Of a stretch of 64,000 nt of DNA, positions 36,985 to 47,550 are shown one piece after another. The notes under the pieces are model-generated. The model saw only the letters and a program-made list of their open reading frames with translations. It had not been told where the DNA came from and did no database searches. The translations under genes were made by a program, and so were the position numbers. The stretch is taken from positions 56,031 through 120,030 of the forward strand of contig NZ_JAHKPM010000021.1 of assembly GCF_018860525.1 (NCBI RefSeq), written 5' to 3'. Positions within the stretch are counted from its first letter, which is position 1. Every line of letters begins with the position of its first letter. This DNA comes from Vibrio hepatarius. GTDB lineage: Bacteria; Pseudomonadota; Gammaproteobacteria; Enterobacterales; Vibrionaceae.

Positions 36985-37506
36985 ATGAAAATTGGTCTGT
37001 TTTACGGTTCAACCACCTGCTATACCGAAATGGCCGCAGAAAAAATGCGAGTAATTTTAGGCGAAGATCTGGTTGATATTTTTAATGTCAAACAAACACC
37101 TCTAACTGAGGCGGAAAATTACGATTTACTCATTCTAGGCATATCTACTTGGGACTTTGGAGAAATTCAAGAAGACTGGGATGAAATTTGGAATGATATT
37201 TCAACCTTATCGCTAAATGATAAAACCATCGCATTATATGGGCTTGGCGATCAAGAGGGCTATGGCGAATGGTATCTAGATGCGATGGGTATGCTGCATG
37301 AACAACTACAAAAAACAGGTGCGAATATCATCGGCTATTGGCCAAATGATGAGAGTTACCAATTTGATGCATCTAAAGCCCTCACTGACGATAAAAAACA
37401 CTTTGTTGGCCTTGCTTTGGATGAAGACTCCCAGTATGAGCTCAGTGATGAACGCATTGCAACATGGGTTGAACAGGTGTTGATCGAATACCAAGAGACT
37501 CTTTAA
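36985..37506 (+). CDS. fldB: Flavodoxin FldB
   Basis: 173 residues from MKIGLFYGSTTCYTEM, whose start matches E. coli FldB; a GTG five codons upstream is also open. The FMN phosphate loop is GSTTCYTE, with the flavin-stacking region STWDFGEIQEDW and LYGLGDQEGYGEW. Long-chain flavodoxins carry single electrons to reductases. The position divergent from xerD is conserved and favours FldB over FldA. Confidence 0.93.
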   Translation: MKIGLFYGSTTCYTEMAAEKMRVILGEDLVDIFNVKQTPLTEAENYDLLILGISTWDFGEIQEDWDEIWNDISTLSLNDKTIALYGLGDQEGYGEWYLDAMGMLHEQLQKTGANIIGYWPNDESYQFDASKALTDDKKHFVGLALDEDSQYELSDERIATWVEQVLIEYQETL

Positions 37507-37600
37507 AGTAAGCCTCATTAGGTTGGTGGCCAAACATCAACCTGCTCATCTGAGCGAGAAGTTTAATCAATTATCTTTCACCATAATAATACGCGATAAT

Positions 37601-38152
37601 TTAGCCACTTAACCCACTTCGATACCTTGCCCAATCAAATACCAACCCAGGATCAGTTTTACGCATTGGCGCAATATATTGATGCCCTGTAATTCTGGGC
37701 AAGGTAATTTTAGGAAAACATGCTTGTATAACTTGAGTTAAGACTGTCAGTGCCTGATATTGCTCATCGGTATACGCGATAAAATCATTGCCTTCCAGCT
37801 CAATACCGATCGAATAATCGTTGCATTTTTCTCGCCCAGCAAAGCTGGAAACACCTGCATGCCAAGCTCTAGCTGTAAATGGAACAAACTGAACTACTTC
37901 ACCATCCCGCCTAATTAAACAATGAGCGGAAACCCTACTTTGATAGATAAATTCAAAAAAAGGGTGGGCTTTAGGCTCAAGCTGACCGGTAAATAACTGC
38001 TCAATGAAAGGTCCATCAAACTGTCCGGGTGGCAAGCTAATATTATGAATCACCAATAAAGAGATATCTTGAATATTCGGTCTATGATCAAAAAATGGAG
38101 ATGGGACGTGTCGCGCTTCTTGATACCAACCTTTTTCATCGATCATTTTCAT
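37601..38152 (-). CDS. ampD: 1,6-anhydro-N-acetylmuramyl-L-alanine amidase AmpD
   Basis: 183 residues, the usual size for cytoplasmic AmpD. Zinc ligands H36 (VIHNISLPPG), H157 and D167 (TGHQYIAPMRKTDPG) and catalytic E118 (GIELEG) and K165 are present. It removes the peptide from anhydro-muropeptides during peptidoglycan recycling; its loss induces AmpC-type beta-lactamases in enterics. It is divergent from nadC. No signal peptide is seen, which separates it from the periplasmic AmiD type. Confidence 0.95.
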   Translation of the reverse strand: MKMIDEKGWYQEARHVPSPFFDHRPNIQDISLLVIHNISLPPGQFDGPFIEQLFTGQLEPKAHPFFEFIYQSRVSAHCLIRRDGEVVQFVPFTARAWHAGVSSFAGREKCNDYSIGIELEGNDFIAYTDEQYQALTVLTQVIQACFPKITLPRITGHQYIAPMRKTDPGLVFDWARYRSGLSG

Positions 38153-38275
38153 CTCCTATACTGTTGTTAAGTTCTTGATTTTATAATTTTGGACACTAAA
38201 TACCAGAATAATGGCTGAATTTCCCCTCAAGTCATCGTATCATGCCCGACTCATGTACAACTGCCTATTAAATTT

Positions 38276-39166
38276 GTGATGACGCATCCCCATAACAGCA
38301 ACGAACGCCTTGAGTATTTAAAACAACAATTACCAACAGAAATTTCTCACTCGGTAACCAAAGCAATCAAAGAGGACTTGGGCGGCACGCTTGATCCTGC
38401 CGCTGATATTACTGCAAGTTTAATCTCAGAAAGCGCTCGCAATGAAGCAACTATTATTACTCGTGAGCACGGTATATTTTGCGGTCGCGCTTGGGCAGAT
38501 GAAGTTTTCAAACAGCTAGGAAGTGAAGTTAATATCGACTGGCTTGTCAAAGACGGAGATACCGTCGAACCAAACCAAGTCCTTTGCCATCTTTCTGGTC
38601 CATCTCGGGCTTTATTAACTGGCGAACGCAACGCAATGAACTTTATACAAACATTGTCAGGTTGCGCCACTGTTACAGCCCAATATGCCAAACAGCTGGA
38701 AGGAACAGGCTGTCGCCTTCTCGATACCCGAAAAACGATTCCCGGCTTACGCAGTGCTTTAAAGTATGCCGTCACCTGTGGGGGAGGATTTAATCATCGT
38801 ATTGGTGTCTTCGATGCTTATCTCATCAAAGAGAACCACATTATTGCTAATGGTGGGATTAGCCAAACCATTCATGCGGCAAAGCAGCTTCACCCAGGCA
38901 AGCCTATTGAAGTCGAAACGGAAAGCTTGCAGGAGCTGAAGGAAGCCATTAATGCTGGTGCTGACATTATTATGCTGGATAATTTCACCACTGATATGAT
39001 GCGTGAGGCTGTCAGAATTAACGCAGGTCGCGCTGCATTGGAGAATTCGGGTAACGTTACTCTAGAGACTCTGCGAGAATATGCGAAAACCGGTGTCGAT
39101 TATATTTCGGTTGGAGCGTTAACCAAACATATCAAAGCACTCGACTTATCGATGCGCTTCAAATAG
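38276..39166 (+). CDS. nadC: Nicotinate-nucleotide pyrophosphorylase (carboxylating)
   Basis: 296 residues. Quinolinate phosphoribosyltransferase motifs include DTRKTIPGLRSALKYAV, KENHI and VETESLQEL, with a terminal SVGALTKHIKALD. It converts quinolinate and PRPP to nicotinate mononucleotide for NAD. The start is GTG 38276 or, equally possible, the ATG directly after it; neither has a clear ribosome-binding site. The nadC-pil order is a known gamma-proteobacterial arrangement. Confidence 0.95.
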   Translation: MMTHPHNSNERLEYLKQQLPTEISHSVTKAIKEDLGGTLDPAADITASLISESARNEATIITREHGIFCGRAWADEVFKQLGSEVNIDWLVKDGDTVEPNQVLCHLSGPSRALLTGERNAMNFIQTLSGCATVTAQYAKQLEGTGCRLLDTRKTIPGLRSALKYAVTCGGGFNHRIGVFDAYLIKENHIIANGGISQTIHAAKQLHPGKPIEVETESLQELKEAINAGADIIMLDNFTTDMMREAVRINAGRAALENSGNVTLETLREYAKTGVDYISVGALTKHIKALDLSMRFK

Positions 39167-39382
39167 AGATAATATTGAGAGGGACAGAAGCTCTCTCTCA
39201 AGTCTCAAATAAGGGACATAAAAGTAGTTACGTCTTGAATCATTATGCAAAAGTAATGTGCGTAATTAATTAATTCCACTAACCATTCTCACTTATCTTA
39301 TCATTGTCAAAGCGAGTATTGCTTTGTCTCCATATAATCATCGTTGACTCATTTCAGCAAACGATTAGCGGTGCCACCAGCA
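39167..39382. promoter_or_regulatory. nadC-pilA intergenic region
   Basis: 216 bp. A TTGAGAG/CTCTCAA inverted repeat near 39175-39200 lies just after nadC but has no U-run. A TATAAT-like box occurs near 39334 without a well-spaced -35. No gene is seen. This region should carry the pilA promoter, which in other vibrios depends on competence regulators. Confidence 0.3.
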
Positions 39383-39814
39383 ATGAAACAACCACTAGGC
39401 TTTACACTTATAGAGCTAATGATAGTTGTCGCTATCGTTGGTATCTTGTCATCATTTGCTATTCCAACCTACCAAAACTACACAAAACGTGCACACGCAA
39501 GTGAGATATTAAGTACAATGTCAGCTTTGAAGATAGCCGTTGGCATTTGTATATCGACAACAGGCTCATCAATACATTGCACTTCCGGCCAAAATGGAGT
39601 TCCAGAAAAACAAGACTTCAACAGCTATTCTATTGAGGCCCTATCAACTGATGAAGATAATATCATCAAAGCCGTAACCATAAGTTCAAAAGGCTCACTA
39701 CCCTCTGATTCAGTCATCTCTTTAACCAGCCCAATATCGACAACTGGTCTTGTTTGGGAAGTTAATTGCTCTGGTGTCGATAATCAAAGCTGGTGTCCGA
39801 GACATGCCAAATGA
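39383..39814 (+). CDS. pilA: Type IVa major pilin PilA
   Basis: 143 residues from [16 protein letters not shown], a six-residue class IVa leader with cleavage expected between G6 and F7 by PilD and the conserved Glu5 of the mature protein. The N-terminal helix is standard. The rest is variable, as expected for pilins, with four cysteines (C56, C66, C129, C138) that can form two disulfides. It builds the competence/attachment pilus. The start is chosen from the leader; the ribosome-binding site is weak and an upstream TTG frame exists. The stop overlaps the pilB start (ATGA). Confidence 0.93.
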   Translation: MKQPLGFTLIELMIVVAIVGILSSFAIPTYQNYTKRAHASEILSTMSALKIAVGICISTTGSSIHCTSGQNGVPEKQDFNSYSIEALSTDEDNIIKAVTISSKGSLPSDSVISLTSPISTTGLVWEVNCSGVDNQSWCPRHAK

Positions 39815-41472
39815 GCCAACTTCCTCAATTACTGTACAACGCCAATATTATTAACGCTCAGCAAGTTGAAGCAACTCTTACGATAATGAAAGCCGAACAA
39901 ATTGACGCTTGCTCTGCTCTAACTCAACTTGATATTGTTACGCCTATAACACTCACCGAAACTCTAAGTAAATTATTTAATCTACCCATTGTCTCACTGG
40001 ACAGTTTTGACTACCAGTCATGTTGTGAGCGATTAGGGGTTAACCATTTAATCCACCAACATTTGGCTTTACCGTTGGAAATTACACCCTATCAGTTGCT
40101 GATTGCGGTTGCTGACCCCTCAAACTCAATTGCAGAACAAGAATTTAACTTTATGACGGGCTTAAATGTCAAACGCGTGCTCGTCGAAGTCAGTCAATTA
40201 ATGCATACCATACACTCACTATATGGTTCAGATAGTGCTAATCAACAATACAACGCCAAACATATAAGCAATAAAGAGCTAGAACATTTAGTCGATAACG
40301 CCAGATCTCAAGAAGATATTGGGCAAGATAATTCTCTTATTAGCCGTTTTATAAATCAAATAATATTGGAAGCCGTACACAAAAAAGCTTCAGATATTCA
40401 CTTTGAACCCTACGATGACTGGTTTAGAATCCGATTTCGCTGCGACGGGTTATTGATAGAAACACAAAAACCCCCTCAAAAGGTTTATCAAAGGGTAGTC
40501 TCTAGGCTCAAAATCTTAGCGCAGCTCGATATCTCTGAGCGCCGACAACCTCAAGACGGCCGTATCACTTTCAACTTAGCAGAGTCGAATATTATTCACA
40601 TCCGCATTTCAACTTTACCCACCATGTGGGGCGAGAAGATAGTATTAAGACTACAAAACAATCAAGTAACAAACCTTGATCTTTCCTTTCTGGGATACGA
40701 CTCATTCCAACGTCAAATGTTTACCCAAGCACTCCACAAGCCTCAAGGCCTGATACTTATTACAGGCCCAACGGGTAGTGGTAAAACGCTCTCTTTGTAC
40801 AGTGGTCTAACCATACTAAATAAAGAGAGTATCAATATTTCGACAGCAGAAGACCCTGTGGAAATCAGCTTATCTGGTATTAACCAAGTTCAGATTCAGC
40901 CTCAAATTGGATTTGGATTTGCTCAAGCACTGCGAGCCTTTCTCCGTCAAGACCCTGATGTAATTATGGTGGGTGAAATACGTGATAAAGAAACCGCAGA
41001 CATTGCTACAAAGGCTGCTCAAACTGGTCACCTTGTCTTGGCAACTCTACACACTAACTCAAGCACTGAAGCTCTTGTACGCTTAAAGAATATAGGTATT
41101 GAATCTTATAACATCGCAGCTTCACTCAACCTTGTCATTGCTCAAAGATTAGTACGCCGACTATGCCCTCTCTGTAAATGCCCAGACACAATGCCTACAC
41201 ACCCACCTCAAGTAAAAGGGGCCATTTATTATCAAGCATCAGCAAGTGGATGCAATGCTTGTAATCAAGGATACCTTGGGAGAATAGGTATCTATGAAAT
41301 GTTAAGTATTACCCCTGAGTTAACCCAATCGATACTCAAACAAGATACTCAACCACAGCTCGATAAACTTGCTCAAAAACAAGGTATGAAAACACTTAAC
41401 CAGTTAGGAATAGAAAAAGTTTGTGAAGGTGTCACCAGTCACGCAGAGCTGCAACGAGTGCTGGTACGATGA
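39811..41472 (+). CDS. pilB: Type IV pilus assembly ATPase PilB
   Basis: 553 residues from the ATG overlapping the pilA stop. An N-terminal GspE-N domain (about 1-150) precedes the hexameric secretion ATPase with Walker A GPTGSGKT, an Asp box, Walker [13 protein letters not shown] and His box. A tetracysteine zinc site is present in CPLCKC and [10 protein letters not shown]. PilB drives pilus extension from the cytoplasm with PilC as membrane platform. Part of pilABCD. Confidence 0.96.
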   Translation: MSQLPQLLYNANIINAQQVEATLTIMKAEQIDACSALTQLDIVTPITLTETLSKLFNLPIVSLDSFDYQSCCERLGVNHLIHQHLALPLEITPYQLLIAVADPSNSIAEQEFNFMTGLNVKRVLVEVSQLMHTIHSLYGSDSANQQYNAKHISNKELEHLVDNARSQEDIGQDNSLISRFINQIILEAVHKKASDIHFEPYDDWFRIRFRCDGLLIETQKPPQKVYQRVVSRLKILAQLDISERRQPQDGRITFNLAESNIIHIRISTLPTMWGEKIVLRLQNNQVTNLDLSFLGYDSFQRQMFTQALHKPQGLILITGPTGSGKTLSLYSGLTILNKESINISTAEDPVEISLSGINQVQIQPQIGFGFAQALRAFLRQDPDVIMVGEIRDKETADIATKAAQTGHLVLATLHTNSSTEALVRLKNIGIESYNIAASLNLVIAQRLVRRLCPLCKCPDTMPTHPPQVKGAIYYQASASGCNACNQGYLGRIGIYEMLSITPELTQSILKQDTQPQLDKLAQKQGMKTLNQLGIEKVCEGVTSHAELQRVLVR

Positions 41473-41484
41473 AAAAAATAAAAG

Positions 41485-42702
41485 ATGTCAAATCATAAAT
41501 TAAATACTTACCTGTGGTATGGAATAGATTCAAGTGGAAGAAAAATAAACGGAAAAACGCTGGCTGCATGTCAAGCACAAATCATGGAGCAACTCAACGA
41601 ACGAAATATTCAAGTAAGATTAGTCAAGAAACGACCGCTCACAGTCTACAAGCAAATTCGAGAGCGAGCTAATGCAAAAGAAATCACCCGCCTTACACGT
41701 CAGTGGGCAAGCATGACAGCTTCAGGATTACCGATTGCAACATCGCTCAAACTTATCGCAAATAACTCCCAGAGAGCGGGGGTTAAATCACTCATCTGGC
41801 TACTTCGTCAGAAGCTCGAAGCAGGGTTATCCGTGACTCAGGCTCTACAGCAGTCCTCAGAAGCCTTTGACTCCATATTTCTAGCCATTGTTAATGCAGG
41901 TGAAAACACTGGACGACTTGCTGAAGCTCTTGAACGAGCTGCCAATTATAGAGAAAAAGCTGAATATCTTCGCTCAAAAGTGATAGGAGCTGCCATATAC
42001 CCCAGTTTGGTTTTAGCAACCACTATACTGGTTACTATTCTAATGCTTACACAAGTTATACCCGAACTTGAGCGCATGTTTACTAGCTATAATTCACCAT
42101 TACCTTGGTTTACTCAACAGGTAATTAAACTATCGAGATTAACCCTAGATTATGGTATTTACACTGGAGCTGTCGCTATTTTTATAACCTTCACCATTCA
42201 ATTTGGATACTGTCATTCAAATCGCTTTAGACATAGTCTGGATCGTTTAAAGCTAAAAATCCCTTTATTTGGTAAACTATACAGCCAAGCTGGTTTTACT
42301 TTGTTTAGCCGAACGCTAGCAACCTGTTTTGAGTCTGGAGTTTCCATCACACCTTGTTTACATACTTCAGCGAGAATATTCAAAAACACTTACTACCAAC
42401 AGAAGGTTCATAAATTAACTCAAGAAGTTAACTCTGGCTTAGCCCTTAACTTTGCTATGCGCCATAGTGGTATCTTCCCTGAATTTATGCTGCAAATGGT
42501 CATGCTCGGTGAAGAGTCTGGACGACTTGCTGATATGCTCAACCGTGTTGCCGATGAATATGAGACTGAAATTGAAAAGACTATAGAGCACATGAGCCAA
42601 GCATTTGAACCTATTATGATAGTAATACTCGGATCAGTTGTCGCCAGTTTAGTGATCGCTATGTACCTACCTATCTTTAACTTAGTGAGTGTAATGAGCT
42701 AA
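41485..42702 (+). CDS. pilC: Type IV pilus inner-membrane platform protein PilC
   Basis: 405 residues, the common length. Two GspF domains (for example [19 protein letters not shown], and [19 protein letters not shown]) and three hydrophobic segments, with a C-terminal helix near [17 protein letters not shown]. It couples PilB motion to pilin assembly. It lies 12 bp after pilB and 49 bp before pilD. Confidence 0.96.
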   Translation: MSNHKLNTYLWYGIDSSGRKINGKTLAACQAQIMEQLNERNIQVRLVKKRPLTVYKQIRERANAKEITRLTRQWASMTASGLPIATSLKLIANNSQRAGVKSLIWLLRQKLEAGLSVTQALQQSSEAFDSIFLAIVNAGENTGRLAEALERAANYREKAEYLRSKVIGAAIYPSLVLATTILVTILMLTQVIPELERMFTSYNSPLPWFTQQVIKLSRLTLDYGIYTGAVAIFITFTIQFGYCHSNRFRHSLDRLKLKIPLFGKLYSQAGFTLFSRTLATCFESGVSITPCLHTSARIFKNTYYQQKVHKLTQEVNSGLALNFAMRHSGIFPEFMLQMVMLGEESGRLADMLNRVADEYETEIEKTIEHMSQAFEPIMIVILGSVVASLVIAMYLPIFNLVSVMS

Positions 42703-42751
42703 TATAATCCTCTTAAACCACTGCCTACATCCTAAATCGGCTGAATTATAT

Positions 42752-43621
42752 ATGAATCTCTTTTTTTATTATCCGTGGTTATTTCCAACCCTTGCGACCA
42801 TATTTGGTCTGATCATCGGAAGCTTCCTCAACGTCGTCATTCATCGATTGCCTAAGATTATGGAGCAAGAATGGCGTAAAGAATGCGCGGAATGTTTCCC
42901 TGAGTATCAAATATCACCTCCAGAAGAAAGCTATAGCCTTAGTAGCCCACGTTCTCACTGCCCAAGTTGCAAAACTAAAATTAGAAACATTGATAATATT
43001 CCTCTCATTAGCTGGCTGATGTTAAGAGGTAAATGTAATCATTGCCAAGCCAAAATCAGCGTACAATACCCACTTGTCGAACTGCTATCGGCACTAGCAA
43101 GCTTTACCGTCGCATACCAGTTTGAGTTCAGCTACTTTGCTGTTGCATTGCTATGCTTTACTTTTGTCCTAATCGCTGCAACTTTCATCGATTTAGACAC
43201 TATGTTGTTACCGGACCAACTAACTCTTCCGCTTGTATGGTCAGGTATATATATTTCTCTAATCGGGGTAAGCCCAGTTTCTTTGCAAGATTCTGTCATA
43301 GGTGCCATTGGTGGTTACCTATGTTTGTGGACTGTCTACTGGGGATTCAAACTTTTGACTGGCAAAGAAGGAATGGGCTATGGCGATTTTAAGTTATTAT
43401 CAGCTTTGGGGGCTTGGCTTGGTTGGCAATATTTACCCATTATCGTCTTACTTTCTTCTTTAGTTGGATTAGTCTTGGGGATTATTCAACTACGCTCGAA
43501 AAAACAAGGAATTGATAAAGCATTTCCTTTTGGACCATACTTGGCTATTGCAGGATGGATAAGCGCACTCTGGGGAGAGCAGATTTTAAGCTGGTACTTT
43601 ACTCAAGTTATTGGAGTCTGA
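42752..43621 (+). CDS. pilD: Prepilin peptidase and N-methyltransferase PilD
   Basis: 289 residues with about seven to eight membrane segments. Two CxxC pairs (CPSC and CNHC) form the cytoplasmic zinc site. Catalytic aspartates appear in [11 protein letters not shown] and [10 protein letters not shown], the latter being the GxGD signature. It cleaves and methylates prepilins for the type IV pilus and also type II secretion pseudopilins. The last gene of pilABCD; coaE starts one base after its stop. Confidence 0.96.
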   Translation: MNLFFYYPWLFPTLATIFGLIIGSFLNVVIHRLPKIMEQEWRKECAECFPEYQISPPEESYSLSSPRSHCPSCKTKIRNIDNIPLISWLMLRGKCNHCQAKISVQYPLVELLSALASFTVAYQFEFSYFAVALLCFTFVLIAATFIDLDTMLLPDQLTLPLVWSGIYISLIGVSPVSLQDSVIGAIGGYLCLWTVYWGFKLLTGKEGMGYGDFKLLSALGAWLGWQYLPIIVLLSSLVGLVLGIIQLRSKKQGIDKAFPFGPYLAIAGWISALWGEQILSWYFTQVIGV

Positions 43622-43622
43622 T

Positions 43623-44237
43623 ATGCCTTTTGTTGTAGGCCTCACAGGTGGTATTGCCAGTGGAAAAACTACCGTTGCAGACCTGTTCAATTCTCACTTT
43701 GGTATTGAGATTATTGATGCCGATATAGTAGCCAGACAAGTAGTAGAAAAAGGCTCTGTCGGGCTGGAAACTATAAGATCTCATTTTGGGCCTAACATCT
43801 TATTGAGTGACGGAACATTAAATCGAGCTAAACTAAGAAATATAGTCTTTACTTGTGAAGAGAATAAGAAATGGCTCAATGAGTTACTTCACCCTATGAT
43901 TAGAGAAAAGATGCAATTAGATATTGCAAACATTTCTTCACAATATGCATTACTGGTGATCCCATTGATGGTGGAGAATAATCTACAAAGCTTGACCAAT
44001 AGAGTCTTGGTAGTCGATGTAGATGAACAAACACAGTTACACAGAACAATGGAAAGAGACAAGGTAGGGCTTGAACAAGCGAAATCAGTCATGGCGGCTC
44101 AAGCAAGTCGTTCACAAAGACTAGCAATTGCTGATGATGTGATAAAAAATGCTGCAACAAACAAGGAACTTTTGCCTCAAATCACAGAATTACATCAAAA
44201 GTACCTAGAAATATGTAGGGTAAATCGGTCAGAATAG
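43623..44237 (+). CDS. coaE: Dephospho-CoA kinase
   Basis: 204 residues from MPFVVGLTGGIASGKTT; the GGAGTCTGAT ribosome-binding site lies across the pilD stop. The P-loop GGIASGKTT and the IDADIVARQVVE motif are typical. It phosphorylates dephospho-CoA in the final step of CoA synthesis. The coaE-zapD-yacG order is conserved with E. coli. Codons before this ATG belong to the end of pilD in another frame. Confidence 0.95.
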   Translation: MPFVVGLTGGIASGKTTVADLFNSHFGIEIIDADIVARQVVEKGSVGLETIRSHFGPNILLSDGTLNRAKLRNIVFTCEENKKWLNELLHPMIREKMQLDIANISSQYALLVIPLMVENNLQSLTNRVLVVDVDEQTQLHRTMERDKVGLEQAKSVMAAQASRSQRLAIADDVIKNAATNKELLPQITELHQKYLEICRVNRSE

Positions 44238-44264
44238 AGGAAGAATAATCAAAGGCTGCATGGA

Positions 44265-45005
44265 ATGACGACGCACTATTTTGAACATCCATTGAATGAG
44301 AAAACGCGCATATATTTGCGCGTTGAAGCACTACTCAATCAATTGAATATATCATCCCAATTTAGTGATGACATGCAGCATCTGTTATTTTTCCGCTCTC
44401 TATTTGACTTGCTTGAAATTTTTGAACAAATACAACTCAAAAGTGAGTTAGCAAAAGATATAGAAAAACAACGCCTATCATATCGTTCATGGCTGCATGT
44501 AGAGGGTGTTGATCAGAAAATGCTCAACAATATCCTAACCGAGGTCGATGATGTGCATAGCAAACTTATGGCTGCTGAACGCTTCGGTCAAAGTCTAAAA
44601 GAAGATCGTTTCCTCAGTACTATCAGGCAAAGATTCAACTTACCTGGAGGCTCATGCTGTTTCGACTTACCTGCCCTTCATCACTGGCTACATCTGCCCA
44701 TCAAACAAAAAACTACAGACAGCAATCAATGGATCGAAAATCTTCAGCCTCTAACAGATGCACTTAAACTCTGGTTACGTCTTACAAGAGAAACTGGGCA
44801 CTTCCAACAACAAGAAGCTCGTTCTGGTTTTTATCAAAGTGACGCTGAAGATGCCAACATACTTCGCTTGGAAATTCCAATGGGTTACGGTGTATACCCA
44901 ATGATTTCAGGTCACAAAAATCGCTTTGCTATCAAATTTATCTTTTTTGCTTCTAGTCAAGCTTCCTGTGATAATATTGACTTCAAACTAGCCGTCTGTA
45001 GCTAA
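44265..45005 (+). CDS. zapD: Cell division protein ZapD
   Basis: 246 residues of the ZapD/YacF family, with typical segments [31 protein letters not shown] (here [16 protein letters not shown]) and [21 protein letters not shown]. ZapD cross-links FtsZ filaments at midcell. It lies between coaE and yacG in the standard order. Length and N-terminus match the family, so the start is well supported. Confidence 0.94.
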   Translation: MTTHYFEHPLNEKTRIYLRVEALLNQLNISSQFSDDMQHLLFFRSLFDLLEIFEQIQLKSELAKDIEKQRLSYRSWLHVEGVDQKMLNNILTEVDDVHSKLMAAERFGQSLKEDRFLSTIRQRFNLPGGSCCFDLPALHHWLHLPIKQKTTDSNQWIENLQPLTDALKLWLRLTRETGHFQQQEARSGFYQSDAEDANILRLEIPMGYGVYPMISGHKNRFAIKFIFFASSQASCDNIDFKLAVCS

Positions 45006-45038
45006 TCTTAGATAAATACTTTTGCAAAGAGGGTCATC

Positions 45039-45233
45039 ATGTCCAGAGTTTTTACCGTTGCTTGCCCAAAATGCGGCACTGATGTTAGATGGGGTGAGAG
45101 CAGTCCTCATCGCCCATTCTGTAGTAAGCAGTGTCAAATGATAGACTTTGGAGGCTGGGCTGACGAAGAAAATTCGATTCCAGGAGCACCGGATATGTCC
45201 GATACAGATAGTTGGTCAGAAGAACCATACTAA
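45039..45233 (+). CDS. yacG: DNA gyrase inhibitor YacG
   Basis: 64 residues. A zinc finger uses C9, C12, C28 and C32 (ACPKCG and FCSKQC), and an acidic tail follows ([15 protein letters not shown], then DSWSEEPY). In E. coli YacG binds GyrB and blocks DNA binding. It ends the plus-strand cluster and is convergent with rplS. Confidence 0.93.
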   Translation: MSRVFTVACPKCGTDVRWGESSPHRPFCSKQCQMIDFGGWADEENSIPGAPDMSDTDSWSEEPY

Positions 45234-45263
45234 TTGACGCTCGATAAATTTCACTACGATTTA

Positions 45264-45293
45264 TAAAAAAGCGGAGACCAATTGGTCTCCGCT
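45264..45293 (-). terminator. Terminator of the rpsP-rimM-trmD-rplS operon
   Basis: Perfect stem AGCGGAGACC-AATT-GGTCTCCGCT followed by TTTTTT on the minus strand, 28 bases after rplS. On the plus strand no T-run follows, so it serves mainly the ribosomal operon. Confidence 0.9.
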
Positions 45294-45320
45294 AATACTA
45301 TGAGAACGCTAGTTAAAGCA

Positions 45321-45674
45321 TTACTTCTTAGCAAGTTTCTCTTTAATACGAGCAGACTTACCAGAACGCTCACGTAGGTAGTACAACTTGGCACGACGTA
45401 CTGCACCACGGCGTTTAACTTCAATGCTATCAACCATTGGAGAGTGAGTTTGGAACGTACGCTCTACACCTTCACCGTTAGAAATCTTACGTACAGTGAA
45501 TGCAGAATGTAGACCACGGTTACGGATACCGATTACAACGCCTTCAAAAGCCTGTAAACGCTCACGATCACCTTCTTTTACCTTAACTTGAACTACAACT
45601 GTGTCACCAGGTGCAAAGTTAGGTAGGTCTTTTTTCATTTGCTCTTCTTCAAGAGCCTTGATGATGTTACTCAT
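45321..45674 (-). CDS. rplS: 50S ribosomal protein L19
   Basis: 117 residues with the L19 hallmarks [20 protein letters not shown] and [16 protein letters not shown]. It sits at the 30S-50S interface. Last gene of ffh/rpsP-rimM-trmD-rplS, 43 bp after trmD. Confidence 0.98.
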   Translation of the reverse strand: MSNIIKALEEEQMKKDLPNFAPGDTVVVQVKVKEGDRERLQAFEGVVIGIRNRGLHSAFTVRKISNGEGVERTFQTHSPMVDSIEVKRRGAVRRAKLYYLRERSGKSARIKEKLAKK

Positions 45675-45717
45675 TTTACTATTCCTAGAATAAACTGATA
45701 CTAAATTTAATAGGTTA

Positions 45718-46458
45718 CTAAGCTTTGTGTTCTTTAATGAACTCAGCCAGTAATTGTTCCTGTTCGTCAGTCAGAGCTAGGTTTTCCAAGAGCTCTGGTC
45801 TTCTCAGCCAAGTACGGCCCAGCGACTGTTTTTGTCGCCAACGACGAATACCTTTATGGTTACCAGATGTCAGTACTTGTGGTACTGGATTACCATCTAA
45901 CACTTCAGGTCGCGTATAATGAGGGCAATCTAACAAACCATTAGCAAAAGAATCTTCTTCTGCCGACGTAAAATCCCCTAATACCCCCGGAATAAACCGA
46001 GAGACCGAATCAATTAGCGTCATGGCTGGTATTTCCCCCCCCGTCATCACAAAATCTCCGATAGACCATTCTTGGTCAACTTCTGATTGGATGATACGCT
46101 CATCTACTCCTTCATAGCGGCCACAAATCAGAAGTAAATTCTCATTTTTTGCCAGCTCTTCCACCCCTTTTTGATCGAGTTTTCGACCTTGAGGAGATAA
46201 GTAAATCACTTTCGTCGTTCCCGGTGAGGCTTTCTTAGCAGTTTGAATAGCATCGCGCAAAGGCTGAACCATCATCAACATGCCAGGGCCACCACCGTAA
46301 GGTCTATCATCGACAGTACGATGCTTGTCATAGGTGAAATCACGAGGATTCCATGTCTCAACTGACAAGAGACCTTTTTTTACCGCTTGACCTGTTACCC
46401 CATAATCAGTAACGCTGCGGAACATTTCAGGAAAAAGGCTAATTATGCCAACCCACAT
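45718..46458 (-). CDS. trmD: tRNA (guanine-N1)-methyltransferase TrmD
   Basis: 246 residues from [13 protein letters not shown], with a GGTGAG site four bases upstream; four extra codons are open before it. The SPOUT trefoil-knot regions are [14 protein letters not shown] and [17 protein letters not shown]. It methylates G37 of tRNAs reading CNN codons and prevents +1 frameshifting. Standard position between rimM and rplS. Confidence 0.97.
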   Translation of the reverse strand: MWVGIISLFPEMFRSVTDYGVTGQAVKKGLLSVETWNPRDFTYDKHRTVDDRPYGGGPGMLMMVQPLRDAIQTAKKASPGTTKVIYLSPQGRKLDQKGVEELAKNENLLLICGRYEGVDERIIQSEVDQEWSIGDFVMTGGEIPAMTLIDSVSRFIPGVLGDFTSAEEDSFANGLLDCPHYTRPEVLDGNPVPQVLTSGNHKGIRRWRQKQSLGRTWLRRPELLENLALTDEQEQLLAEFIKEHKA

Positions 46459-46504
46459 GTTTCTCACCAATATAAACTTGGTTCAATCGCTCCGTTACTT
46501 GGAG

Positions 46505-47053
46505 TTAGAATCCAGGATCCCAGTCAACTTCGATCCGTTGAGCTTGGCGATCAATTAATTTGATCACTTGCTCTTCAAGGAACGGAATTAGTCGTTCCTT
46601 TTGCCCAAAAGCATCTTTCAGATTTGCTTTCACTACCAAAACATCATTGGAACCTGTTTCGAGCATGTCAGAGACAATACCTAAGTCGTAACCGTTGTTG
46701 GTCACTACTTGCATTCCAATAAGATCACGCCAGTAGAACTCATCTTCTGGCAACTCTGGTAATACAGCAGGATCTATCGCAATTTCAAAGTTAGTCAATA
46801 ACTGTGCGTCTTCACGTACATTGAGACCATCCACTTTCACCACCAAACTTTTATTATGGCGCTTCCAAGTTTCTACCTTATGCTCAACCCACTCACCTTT
46901 TTGGTTTATATACCATGGTGAGTAATCAAATATGCTTTCGGCATTGTCTGTGTAGGAAAAAACCTTAAGCCAGCCACGAATGCCGTAAGAAGCTCCAAAC
47001 TTACCTACTACAATCTTATCACTGCTCATTGTTTCTTTACCTTTCATCGACAT
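46505..47053 (-). CDS. rimM: Ribosome maturation factor RimM
   Basis: 182 residues if started at [13 protein letters not shown]; the inner ATG giving [16 protein letters not shown] (47029) has an AAAGG site and is an alternative. Conserved parts are [13 protein letters not shown], the RimM N-terminal domain, and the PRC-barrel domain from about residue 105 ([13 protein letters not shown]). It helps assemble the 30S head around S19. Vibrio relatives, as I recall them, keep the longer N-terminus. Confidence 0.94.
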   Translation of the reverse strand: MSMKGKETMSSDKIVVGKFGASYGIRGWLKVFSYTDNAESIFDYSPWYINQKGEWVEHKVETWKRHNKSLVVKVDGLNVREDAQLLTNFEIAIDPAVLPELPEDEFYWRDLIGMQVVTNNGYDLGIVSDMLETGSNDVLVVKANLKDAFGQKERLIPFLEEQVIKLIDRQAQRIEVDWDPGF

Positions 47054-47074
47054 AAGCTAATTACTTCTTTAAAA

Positions 47075-47323
47075 TTAAGCTGCTTTTTGAGCATCTTTAA
47101 CTAGCTTAGCTACGCGGTCAGATAGAGATGCGCCTTGACCAACCCAGTGGTTAACACGCTCTAGGTCTAAACGTAGACCTTCTTCTTGACCTTTAGCCGT
47201 TGGGTTAAAGAAACCCACTTTTTCGATAAAACGGCCAGTTGCAGCATTACGGCTGTCCGCTACTACGATTTGATAGAATGGACGCTTCTTCGCGCCGTGA
47301 CGTGCCAAACGAATGGTTACCAT
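47075..47323 (-). CDS. rpsP: 30S ribosomal protein S16
   Basis: 82 residues, standard length, starting [20 protein letters not shown]. First gene of the rpsP-rimM-trmD-rplS operon, preceded by its own promoter and a structured leader in the gap after ffh. Confidence 0.98.
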   Translation of the reverse strand: MVTIRLARHGAKKRPFYQIVVADSRNAATGRFIEKVGFFNPTAKGQEEGLRLDLERVNHWVGQGASLSDRVAKLVKDAQKAA

Positions 47324-47345
47324 GTCGTCCTCTTTGCTTTCTCAA

Positions 47346-47392
47346 AAATAAAATTAACCCCAGGGGCTGCTTATATAAAAACAGCTTGGGGT
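47346..47392 (-). promoter_or_regulatory. Terminator-like hairpin in the rpsP leader
   Basis: ACCCCA/TGGGGT (47357-47362 with 47387-47392) is extended by GGCTG/CAGCT across a two-base bulge. On the minus strand the stem is followed by TTAATTTTATTTTT. It lies between the predicted rpsP promoter and the rpsP ATG, so it could attenuate the operon; it would also stop readthrough from ffh. Confidence 0.6.
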
Positions 47393-47416
47393 CTCGTGCC
47401 AAAATAAAGCTCCGGA

Positions 47417-47444
47417 ATTTTACTCTTATTCCGTAGTAATGCAA
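47417..47444 (-). promoter_or_regulatory. rpsP operon promoter candidate
   Basis: Minus strand TTGCAT (47439-47444) and TAAAAT (47417-47422) with 16 bases between. The predicted leader is roughly 85 bases. A small ACCAG-TTTTA-CTGGT hairpin lies further upstream near 47468-47482. Confidence 0.55.
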
Positions 47445-47550
47445 GGTATTTAGCTATTTTCTCACCAGTAAAACTGGTAACTTTATCTTATGGTAAAAGA
47501 GCGTTCTTTTGTGATCTAGCTAACTACTTGAATTTTAAATTAGTAAAAGA

